Shown: positions 58,901 through 64,000 of the stretch, piece by piece
Numbering within the stretch: position 1 is the first letter of the stretch
Layout: every line of letters begins with the position of its first letter
NCBI RefSeq assembly: GCF_947172395.1
Contig: NC_069110.1
Span: 1 to 64,000, forward strand
Origin: Bicyclus anynana
Taxonomy: Eukaryota > Arthropoda > Insecta > Lepidoptera > Nymphalidae
Reading direction: 5' to 3'
DNA: 64,000 nt
Notes under the pieces: model-generated
What the model was told of the DNA's origin: nothing
Seen by the model: only the letters and a program-made list of their open reading frames with translations
The model's database searches: none
Program-made: the position numbers and the translations under genes

Positions 58901-60181
58901 GTAGAACATATTATGATGTTATTTTTCGCTTTTTAGTTTAGTGGGTACGTTTTTAGGTTTTGAAGTTGGTTGTATTTTTTTTATTAAAATTTTCTGAAGT
59001 ACAAATATGGAATGTATATCAGCAGCCTTGCCCCACAACAAAATACCGTAAGACATTACGCTGTGAAAGTACGCAAAATAAACAAGTCTAGCTGTGTCAA
59101 CATCAGTAAACTGTCTTATTTTTCTCACTGCAAATGCAGCTGAGCTAATTTGACCTGACAGTTTTTCTATATGAGCACCCCACTGAAGTTTAGAATCCAA
59201 GGTCACTCCCAGGAAAACTGTGGAATTCTCTATTTCTAGTGTTTCACCATTGATCATTATAGACTTATCTAATTTTATAACAATTGGTAATGAAAACTCA
59301 ACATATTTAGTTTTCTTTGCATTTAAAAGTAAGTTGTTAACAGTGAACCAATGCGACACATGCGATATGGCACGGTTTACATCGTCGAAATTATCTTTAC
59401 TTCTGTCACTCTTAAAAATTAGGGATGTGTCGTCAGCAGACAGTACTATCTCACAGATGCCGCTAACATGGTGTGGTAAATCGTTTATGTACACTAGGAA
59501 TAGAAAAGGACCCAGAATTGAACCCTGTGGGACGTCCATTGTGTTAGACGCAACGGCAGATTGTCTGTCACCGGCCGCCCATCGGCAATTCGGCAGGCGT
59601 CCTCAGGGATTTTTCGATCCCCTCACCCCTGCCACCCCTGTCAGCCGAAGCCAAAGCGATATGACTACTGCCGGTATTTCTTTGTCGGCGTCTTACAAAG
59701 TGCCGCCAGCAGTTGCGCAGTTTGTTTGGTAATGTGTCCATTATTTTGTTATTTCTGAGACATAAATTGAAAAGAAATTACATAAAATGTATCGAACTGT
59801 TTGTAGATTTATGTTCTATTAATGATACATAACCACGAAAAAAAATATCCGCACTAAAGTCCGAATCACCGCGTGTATCATTGTATGAAAAGCAAGCTAA
59901 ACCAATCAAAGCCACGTGACGTCGACGCTTTAGCGAGGCTGTCGTTACATCGAGTGACATTACATGGAGTTTACACTGTAAGTATTTATTATTTTGTTAG
60001 AAAAACATTTAATTTGGTAGACAGGTCCGTTAAGGTCGTTTTGTATTGAGATTCTCTAATCTCGGGATACATTGTATTCTGTGCCCCTACTATTGGAACA
60101 AGTGTGTATGTGAATGAGAACATAAATGTAATGCTTACGTTTATATTCGGCCATCAGTCTTCTTAACGCCGACCCAGCCAT
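43825..60181 (-). CDS. UBE2G2: UBE2G2 (Ubc7-type) E2 ubiquitin-conjugating enzyme, five coding exons
   Basis: The product takes ubiquitin from E1 onto its catalytic cysteine and, with ER ligases of the Hrd1/gp78 type, builds chains on proteins sent for ER-associated degradation (family knowledge). I assembled exons 60139-60181, 53123-53204, 49016-49134, 47346-47486 and 43825-43949. All introns are GT-AG and all phases match, giving 169 aa against 165 in human UBE2G2. The UBC fold has FHPNI followed by catalytic Cys89 in RVCISILHAPGDDP; the acidic loop insert of this E2 class (GDDPTGYECSAERWSP) is complete. The C-terminus has four extra residues (PPAE). An adjacent upstream ATG (60184) would add one methionine. 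Introns hold several transposons, and intron 4 holds seven exon-4 copies. Confidence 0.92.
44230..45590 (+). mobile_element. Decayed Jockey-like non-LTR retrotransposon in UBE2G2 intron 4
   Basis: Frame-shifted fragments of one ORF2 lie in order. Endonuclease pieces are ETWLRSGEEG and GRGGGVAFYSRRGI near 44310-44440 and AYRPQWLNVD, LMGDFNINLL near 44530-44625. RT thumb and C-terminal pieces are LGLLMDSGLRFEDHV near 44960 and ERLIQRVQNACARFCFNVPP near 45180. The RT core is deleted. A 3' hairpin (45498-45512 with 45539-45553) and AATAAA (45562) precede a CTTT-rich end. It lies opposite in strand to UBE2G2. Confidence 0.75.
45905..47416 (-). repeat. Seven 216-bp tandem copies of a UBE2G2 exon 4 segment (pseudoexons)
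   Basis: Exactly seven units of 216 bp (72 codons), nearly identical; one differs by a single base near 46186. Read on the minus strand each carries the last 123 bases of exon 4, the GTGAGC donor and about 90 bases of intron. The exon part contains the catalytic Cys codon but reads CCC TAG GGC where exon 4 has CCG ACG GGC, so each copy has an in-frame stop. At each unit junction the sequence CCCACTTCTAG supplies a possible splice acceptor. The array directly adjoins exon 4. Confidence 0.93.
47346..47486 (-). CDS. UBE2G2: UBE2G2 exon 4 (catalytic exon)
   Basis: Codes IYADGRVCISILHAPGDDP, the acidic-loop sequence and SVEKILLSVVSMLA. The catalytic Cys89 codon is TGT. Acceptor TTGGTTGTAG, donor GTGAGC. 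The last 123 bases of this exon are the source of, or share a source with, the 216-bp array immediately 3' of it in intron 4. Only this copy has an intact GDDPTGY reading. Confidence 0.94.
47622..47694 (+). repeat. ACTAGCGGAC-type interspersed repeat end
   Basis: ACTAGCGGACCCGGTCAAGC, then TTCGCTTTGACTAATGTGCG and a CCCTACCC-rich run. The same element end lies on the minus strand at about 53240-53345. It is probably a lepidopteran non-autonomous repeat family. Confidence 0.55.
47690..48735 (-). mobile_element. RTE-like non-LTR retrotransposon fragment in UBE2G2 intron 3
   Basis: Minus-strand fragments read, in order, VVMGDFNAKLGEREYRVGQF (near 48690), RKWTWMKPDGSTRNEIDFIL (near 48540), GSDHRMVRGTLNINI (near 48450), VEKFYGQLYTTTQ (near 47910) and VVVLFFKKGDNTLLKNYR (near 47740). 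This is the endonuclease to early RT of an RTE-type (CFDP2-like) element with frameshifts and a deletion after the first motif; the rest of the RT is missing. The 144-codon frame at 48114-48548 is part of it. Confidence 0.78.
49016..49134 (-). CDS. UBE2G2: UBE2G2 exon 3
   Basis: Codes residues 43-81, GPEGTCFEGGIFPAKLLFPP through YPLSPPKMQF and EMFHPN, the core of the UBC fold with the HPN motif. Acceptor CTTTGCAG, donor GTAAGT. It ends in A, which pairs with TA of exon 4 to give Ile82. Confidence 0.94.
49140..49680. repeat. Interspersed repeat tails in UBE2G2 intron 2
   Basis: An AGAATAGAATAGAAG-type tail (about 49158) and, at the other side, AATAAATATATTGATTGATTGATC (split here: AATAAATATA then TTGATTGATTGATC, about 49653-49678). 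Both resemble lepidopteran CR1/Jockey-type 3' ends. No coding remnant is visible. Confidence 0.4.
49975..50090. repeat. 23-bp tandem repeat, five copies
   Basis: Five perfect copies of a 23-bp AT-rich unit beginning ATTGTTATTTGTATATTT. It is a small minisatellite in intron 2 of UBE2G2. Confidence 0.93.
50337..50414 (+). pseudogene. THAP zinc-finger exon remnant
   Basis: The frame KPSCAIPSCKN...ITFH fits the first part of a THAP (C2CH) domain, where the usual start would be M-P-S-C. Here AAG stands at the Met position, so the start codon appears lost. TAA lies just upstream in frame. The exon would end at a GTAAGT donor (50414). No further THAP residues are identified downstream. Confidence 0.5.
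50702..50830. repeat. TTTG-rich microsatellite
   Basis: Irregular (TTTG)n with GT-rich variants inside the P-like element. Confidence 0.7.
51430..51965. other. Intron 2 DNA, no feature recognised
   Basis: AT-rich noncoding sequence. I see no ORF, known repeat end or structured motif that I can support. Confidence 0.4.
51966..52650. repeat. Lepidopteran SINE/Helitron-type interspersed repeats
   Basis: Two related copies are seen. One starts TATACTAATATTATAAAGAG (about 51973) and contains ACTAGCGGACGCCCGCGACT (about 52128), then GGGATGAAAAGTAGCCTATG. The other starts near 52470 with TGTAAGAGGTAACGTTTG. These phrases recur across lepidopteran genomes (recalled knowledge). The 79-codon frame at 52181-52420 is part of the repeat, not a gene. 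Confidence 0.6.
52651..53122. other. Intron 2 DNA next to exon 2
   Basis: AT-rich noncoding sequence with another weak copy of the interspersed repeat (TCCTCGATAAATGGGCTATC, about 52989). No gene seen. Confidence 0.4.
53123..53204 (-). CDS. UBE2G2: UBE2G2 exon 2
   Basis: Codes residues 15-42 (QLTLNPPEGIIAGPVNEENF, then FEWEALIA). Acceptor TTTTTGCTTACAG precedes it and donor GTACGT follows. The split codon GC + A joins exon 3. A GGGTA-rich minisatellite lies just upstream in intron 1. Confidence 0.93.
53235..53345 (-). repeat. (GGGTA)n-like minisatellite with ACTAGCGGAC repeat end
   Basis: Irregular GGGTAGGGGTA units (53246-53300) follow, on the minus strand, the same end sequence seen at 47622. 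It lies just upstream of UBE2G2 exon 2, and the pentamer resembles a degenerate telomere-like repeat. Confidence 0.65.
53346..54260. other. Intron 1 DNA, no gene seen
   Basis: AT-rich noncoding sequence. A near-perfect inverted repeat, TTTACAAGTACTTGGCTTGTAAA-like, lies around 53640-53705 with CTTTTACGTTTAAA. Open frames here (for example 53824-54072 minus) have no recognisable domain. Confidence 0.4.
54270..54440 (+). mobile_element. Non-LTR reverse transcriptase scrap
   Basis: Split over two frames: VIFQPKPEKVSTHNQDSSGR, then PINLTSFLLKTLEKL. This corresponds to the motif region before the RT palm in R1/Jockey-type elements. It is frame-shifted and isolated. Confidence 0.55.
54950..56580 (+). 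mobile_element. Decayed non-LTR element with restriction-like endonuclease (R4/Dong-like)
   Basis: RT scraps KSYRPITCLPTIYELL and PTQNGCKARSCGTKELLL (54980-55160) are followed by a segment with AYDSVPF spread over stops. At 55892-56496 a zinc site (CRACHRSGKSLRHIVSGC) precedes RPDTVLVDRSVRRAIIVDIT, the PD...D core of the restriction-like endonuclease found C-terminal to RT in R2/R4-type elements. KKVSKYLDLAHEITAMWNVE follows. RT catalytic motifs are missing and stops interrupt the frame. It lies in UBE2G2 intron 1. Confidence 0.7.
56581..57883. other. Intron 1 DNA with one unassigned coding-like scrap
   Basis: Mostly AT-rich noncoding DNA. At 57171-57320 (plus) an open stretch reads GYVVSSWRGLPTKSLYNLLK, then DLGLSCSAAGSILERVSKTA, ending RGSYQI before TGA. 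It looks like the end of a transposon protein but I do not recognise it. It has no start and no partner frame. Confidence 0.35.
57884..59978. mobile_element. pogo/Tigger-like DNA element with TA target duplication
   Basis: The left end CAGTGTAAACTCCATATAAC (57884) matches the reverse complement of the right end (CAGTGTAAACTCCATGTAAT, ending 59978) and similarity continues to about 27 bases. Both ends are flanked by TA (57882-57883 and 59979-59980), the Tc1/mariner-superfamily target. The CAGTG start followed by ATAAC words is typical of pogo/Tigger elements. No transposase frame is recognised. A Jockey-like fragment lies inside (58722-59545). Confidence 0.65.
58722..59545 (-). mobile_element. 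5'-truncated Jockey-like retrotransposon nested in the pogo-like element
   Basis: The minus-strand frame 59539 to 58919 (206 codons) begins in the RT with VPQGSILGPFLFLVYIND, continues with the catalytic LSADDTSLIF, then VNNLLLNAKKTKYVEFS and FLGVTLDSKLQWGAHIEKL, and ends soon after LLWGKAADIHSIFVLQK. The 5' half is missing; the 3' end runs into TTA repeats (58722-58740), a typical target or tail of these elements. The frame is open, so the insertion is not very old. Confidence 0.8.
60139..60181 (-). CDS. UBE2G2: UBE2G2 exon 1
   Basis: Codes MAGSALRRLMAEYK plus one base; the donor GTAAGC follows at 60138-60133. The match to the family N-terminus (MAGTALKRLMAEYK) and the phase-1 join to exon 2 (C + AA = Gln15) support it. 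ATG ATG occurs in tandem, so the first Met may be at 60184. Confidence 0.9.
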
Positions 60182-60184
60182 CAT

Positions 60185-60520
60185 TTGGAATTTGAATTTG
60201 GTCCAATTTAATGGGGTTTAAAATTATAATAATCAACAAAATTGAATGACTATGTACAATTTGTTTCTTTACAGTTATTTGTTTCTGGTAATTGTAGCTA
60301 CCATTATTGTCACCTGTAGATCAAGCTAAATCTATTATGTTATTAATTTATTTTAAAATGTGATATTTACAGCTAGTTTACAAATTTACAATAAAATTAA
60401 ATTAAAATCGAAGAATAGAAATTGATCAGAAGAGAAATCGAACAGAAAATAAAATCACAAACGTCAAATCGTCAAAGTCAAATCCATTGTCAAATTGTCA
60501 ATGTCAAACACAAACGACAT
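60185..60520. promoter_or_regulatory. Upstream region of UBE2G2 with clustered GTCAAA words
   Basis: Between 60460 and 60510 the words GTCAAA or GTCAAT occur six times, about 280 bases upstream of the UBE2G2 start. No TATA box is placed. Such clusters could be promoter-proximal elements or a repeat; use is unknown. Confidence 0.3.
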
Positions 60521-61310
60521 GAAGTCACATGTGGCAATTCTTTTTCATAAACTGGCCGTACAGGCTCCGAGTTCATACTTTTTTGAAACAATGTGAACTT
60601 TTTTGGGCGTCACAAGCGCAGCCATAGATATTCATATATACTAGAATATACATATATATGAGTGCAATCATATATTTAAGAGTCGGTACAAGTACTATAG
60701 AATTATGTCCTATGTGTGTAATGTGCATGTGCAAGCCGCTAGTGTTACACCGTCTTAGACCATTATATTAATAACTGGACGCGGTTCGCACCCAAATTCA
60801 CCAGCAAAAAAGTCTGTCATTTTTTGAAGGGGACGAGGTAAACTCACACATCGAAAACATTTAACACCATTAAGTATATTCTGTGTCCATACACTACACA
60901 CAACTATAAATTTGACTCGCAATACACACACGCGTAATTTTTACACACACTAACAAACACATTGTGCACAGTAAAAATATATACAAGCAGTATACTCGGC
61001 CGTATTTTTGAAATAAATACTTACAGCGCGCGGTACGTAAACATGTGATAGGGCTGCCTGCCTCCAGCATTTTAATTACATTTGCCAACTTTGTATTTCC
61101 ATTTAGTTTTGTGATTGTAAATGTACTTTTTTTATCTAAACAAATAAAATATTTCGTAAATTGTAGTAAAATAGGAAGTGATCAATAAAATGCGTTTTGT
61201 TTTTTGATTGGTAGATTTAAATAAGGCTGATACTAATCGATGACCTTGAAGGATAGGTCGTATTCATATGTTTATTTTGGTGATGCCATCTAGGCACGTG
61301 ACCAAATATT
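60521..61310. other. Intergenic DNA, no gene seen
   Basis: AT-rich sequence between the divergent UBE2G2 and dehydrogenase genes. The minus frame at 60894-61088 starts MANVIKMLEAGS but lacks any recognised domain and is not supported. Confidence 0.4.
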
Positions 61311-61380
61311 AAAAAACCGGTCAAGTGCGTGTCGGGCCACGCGCAGTGTAGGGTACCGTAGATTATGTTAGCCCTTTAAA
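61311..61380 (+). repeat. Lepidopteran AACCGGTCAAGTGCG-type repeat remnant
   Basis: AAAACCGGTCAAGTGCGTGT, then CGGGCCACGCGCAGTGTAGG and GTACCGTA. This is a recognisable remnant of a very common lepidopteran interspersed element (recalled knowledge). Confidence 0.6.
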
Positions 61381-62204
61381 ACCTTATGTTTTTCTCAATT
61401 TCAAAGCCTTTATTATTCCTTACATTATTACATTAAACAAGTTATCCAATTAATAAGAGTAACAGTTTTAATATTTTTTTTCTATGTTAGTATATTGTTA
61501 GTGTGTCTGTTTTAAGTTTAGTATGTTAGTGAGTTAGTCTTATTTCTAATTAATAAAATCTATTTAACTAGTAAGTTGAAATTGAAATTGAGGTATAGCT
61601 CGCGTTTCGACCTCTAGTATGAAGTCAAACTACTGCTTGCATATTTACTGTGACATTGCTTAGACTATCCACAGATTAAATGCATAGAATATTCGATTAC
61701 TGATCGATGTTTGGCTGTTTCGTCAAAAGAATCGATTCTTTTTATAAATTGTTTTTATTAAAAAATTGATAAAATTAAGGTTTGAATACTTTCAAATGAA
61801 ACGTTACTCCATCTTTTACCAAACTACAAGTTTTTGGCGGTTTTTTATGCCATTTAACTACACAAACCGGCATTTTTAGGGAGCTCCTTACACGACGAAA
61901 ACGATTACAACAATGAAACATCGATTCTGTAGCAACAGTTTTTATAAACGCATTAGATCATAGATTTTTGATCTTTGCCAGAGGGGTAACGGTTAGCGAA
62001 CCACGTCCAGTTATTAATGGTCTAAGTACACCGTGCACTGATTGTTATCATTACTATCGATAATAAACTATTTAAGTACATTAAAAAAGTATCAACTCGC
62101 CTATTATGTAGTATTACAATTACGAGTATATCAACAACAATTATTTTAATATTTCCAGAAATATTTTACCAGATTTCTGAATTCTCTGCGTGTGTGAAGT
62201 CTAC
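61381..62204. other. Intergenic DNA, no gene seen
   Basis: AT-rich noncoding sequence without a supported feature. Confidence 0.4.
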
Positions 62205-62280
62205 CAATCCGCATTGGGCCAGCGTGGTGGACTATTGGTCTAACCCCTCTTGAGCTCAGCAGTGAGCCGAATATGGGTTG
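62205..62280 (+). repeat. Lepidopteran RTE/SINE 3'-tail-like repeat
   Basis: AATCCGCATTGGGCCAGCGT, then GGTGGACTATTGGTCTAACC, CCTC and CAGCAGTGAGCCG. The phrases match the tail of a widespread lepidopteran repeat (recalled knowledge). Confidence 0.6.
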
Positions 62281-62479
62281 ACGACACGTGAAAAGTAAAA
62301 TTTTGAGGGTTTTCTCTTTCGATGATTAACAGCCAGGCATTGCACTGTACCACTTTAGTCGTTCTACCAAACACACATTATTTTACACTTGTAATATGAA
62401 AACTGGATAAAAAATAGTTGTATTTAAATCGCGCGCTCTTACTGCTAAGGCCCCGTAGGCCTTGGGGTGTTTGACTGTT

Positions 62480-62893
62480 GTCTTGTTGTCTATTTCCCTC
62501 TAACATACCCCATAAATAGAAAACAAATAGCACTAAAAAATGATTGCACGGTGATCAATATAAATAGGAACATTACTGAACACGAGAATTCTATAAATAA
62601 CAGTCTGTTAGATACTATGAATTGGTTGGACGATAATACGCTTATGTTAAATTTTAATAAAACAAAAATAATGAATTTTCAGAATATAAAAAGCAATACC
62701 GATTAATGATTTAAACATTAAATATTTGGACAAATGAATTGACGAAACTTATGAAACGAAATTTTTAGGATTAAATATTGACAAACATTTTTCATGGAAA
62801 ACGCATACTGAATATGTGTGTTCTAGGTTAAATCAGCTTTCTTATAAGTTATTTATGCTTTCCAAGAAAGTTGCTAATAAAACCTTACTTGAG
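62480..62893 (+). mobile_element. Non-LTR reverse transcriptase C-terminal fragment
   Basis: Frame-shifted pieces read MNWLDDNTLMLNFNKTKIMN, then FLGLNIDKHFSWKTHTEYV and SRLNQLSYKLFMLSKKVANK. This is the RT thumb region of a Jockey/CR1-type element. It stops abruptly at the CCTAC-rich repeat. Confidence 0.7.
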
Positions 62894-63006
62894 ACACCCT
62901 ACTCCCACCCTACAGCTACTCTACTATACCCCTACTCTACTTCTACCCTACCTTTAACCTACCCCTACTCTACCTCTACCCTACCCTACACCTACCCTAC
63001 CCCTAA
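62894..63006. repeat. CCTAC-rich minisatellite
   Basis: Irregular units of CCTAC, CTCTAC and CCCTAC on the plus strand. The composition is like the minisatellites at 47670 and (on the minus strand) 53246. The open frame over it (62816-63085) is an artefact of the repeat. Confidence 0.75.
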
Positions 63007-63446
63007 AGGACTGAAGGTCGCTCTCGTTTTAGATCGATGGCTATACACTGGAATATTTGAAGATATTAGATTGACGCAAATCTGACAAAATGCGACAATC
63101 TAAACACACAGGATCTTTTTGCCTGATACCTTTTTACAAAATGAAAGCGATTTTAAAAAATAAAACCGATTTTATTAAATATCAAATCGTTTTAATTTAT
63201 GTAAAAAGGTACAACTAAAGGAATATAAAAACTAAAGGAATATATAACTTATGAAATTACCATAGCTACCATAATAATTTCTAACGAAATTTGACGGCAT
63301 TTCAGTGGCAGTGTTAGAAGTTTGTTTTATTCTTATAAATTGTTTTAGGTTCAACAAAAAATACAAATACATCTCAACTTTACTAGAACTAATATACTAG
63401 CATATTTATCTGGAAACATTGATGTAGAAAATGATAAAATCAATCA
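63007..63446. other. Intergenic DNA upstream of the dehydrogenase gene
   Basis: AT-rich noncoding sequence. It may hold the promoter or an earlier exon of the dehydrogenase gene, but I see nothing decisive. Confidence 0.35.
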
Positions 63447-64000
63447 ATGGGATCAATTATTCCGTTCGGTAGGTGCGACATTTTTGCGAATAATATAAAA
63501 TCATTGTTCTGGATGTCTAATGTCACTGCGCCTATTCGTTACAGTAAAGTTTCCTTTTATAATATTATCAAATATAATATCAGTACGATAATTTGGAAAG
63601 ACAACATCGTGGAAAACTATCTCAAACAAATTCCAAGAAATACAGAACTGAAAACGTTTTTCGGACCATCAGCAGAGGAAGTAATTTTATTTTTTTCAAT
63701 TTAATGCTCAGTTATATTTATGTGCCAATAATGAAAAAAGATGTGCAATGAAGTTTAACTGCAAACTTTCAAACATTTTAATAGAAGCAAACTTTCTCTT
63801 TATTTCAGATAGTCAAGGATATTAATTTAGAAAATAAGACATGTCTTATCACTGGCGCAAATGGCAGTGTCGGGTTAGAGTTGACGCGTTGTTTGAGTTT
63901 ACGTGATTGCAACGTCCTCATGGCCTGTCGAAACATTTACAAAGCCACGCGAGATACAAAAGATTTCTGCGAGAAGAGTGAACGACTCTCTTTCTACGAT
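63447..64000 (+). CDS. Short-chain dehydrogenase/reductase, WWOX-like (5' part, cut by window end)
   Basis: Two exons are visible. The first ends ...LKTFFGPSAEE at 63680 with donor GTAATT; the second starts at 63809 after TTTATTTCAG and reads on to the window end in phase 0. The second exon has the Rossmann nucleotide-binding start NKTCLITGANGSVGLELTRC and VLMACRN, the pattern of NAD(P)-dependent short-chain dehydrogenases, nearest by eye to WWOX-type proteins. The usual TGxxxGxG reads TGANGSVG, with Ser for the middle Gly. No WW domain is visible. The start is unsure: ATG 63447 is in frame but may lie in an intron. It is divergent from UBE2G2. Confidence 0.6.

Noticed and set aside
59220..59732. 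170-codon plus-strand ORF
   Set aside because: Its first part is antisense to the Jockey-like RT frame; the rest shows no domain.
62816..63085. 89-codon ORF rich in Tyr, Pro, Ser and Thr
   Set aside because: It is a readthrough of an RT scrap into the CCTAC minisatellite.
38381..64000. tRNA, rRNA or other structured RNA genes
   Set aside because: I looked for tRNA-like boxes and rDNA pieces and saw none I could support by eye.

Overview
The window reads as the left end of an insect chromosome, most likely from a moth or butterfly (Lepidoptera). The grounds are a TTAGG-type telomere (read here as AACCT repeats), telomere-specific TRAS-like non-LTR retrotransposons, and interspersed repeat ends typical of Lepidoptera in the AT-rich flank. 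It splits into a telomere with its retrotransposons (1-38380) and a subtelomeric region with host genes (38380-64000).

Telomere. Bases 1-12665 are almost perfect AACCT repeat, with one substitution (1140) and one inserted base (9912). Six retrotransposons follow, all in the same orientation. Each starts directly after a telomeric CC and ends in a poly(A) that runs into AACCT, which is the signature of TRAS-type target-primed insertion into the telomeric repeat. E1 (12666-18455), E2 (19603-25275) and E3 (25303-31173) each carry an uninterrupted ORF1 (Gag with zinc knuckles) and ORF2 (endonuclease, reverse transcriptase, RNase H). E1 and E3 form one subfamily; E2, E4 and E5 form another. E4 (31249-34297) and E6 (35231-38296) are about 3.05 kb each, keep an intact ORF1 but have no reverse transcriptase, so they look like Gag-only telomeric elements. 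E5 (34325-35223) is a 5'-truncated tail. The telomeric spacers shrink inward (12.7 kb, 1.15 kb, then 7-75 bp). The array ends in 12 copies of ACCCG.

Shared RNA-level signals. E1-E4 carry arrays of short hairpins in their 5' leaders, with compensatory changes. E1-E5 end in two tandem hairpins that also covary. ORF2 has no AUG where its homology starts and lies in the +1 frame of ORF1 at a conserved TGCTAAAG overlap. A working model is that E1-E3 supply the reverse transcriptase while Gag-only elements, which keep the terminal signals, are copied in trans, much as HeT-A depends on other elements in Drosophila. This is inference.

Subtelomere. The main host gene is a complete five-exon UBE2G2 (Ubc7-type ubiquitin-conjugating enzyme) on the minus strand, 60181 down to 43825. 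I assembled it from exon homology and matching splice phases. Part of its exon 4, including the catalytic cysteine codon, is tandemly copied seven times as a 216-bp repeat (45905-47416), each copy with an in-frame stop. Its introns hold non-LTR remnants (Jockey-like, RTE-like, R4/Dong-like), a P-like DNA transposon with 8-bp target duplications and a THAP remnant (50200-51420), and a pogo/Tigger-like element (57884-59978) with a Jockey fragment inside. At the right edge the first exons of a short-chain dehydrogenase gene (WWOX-like) start on the plus strand, divergent from UBE2G2.
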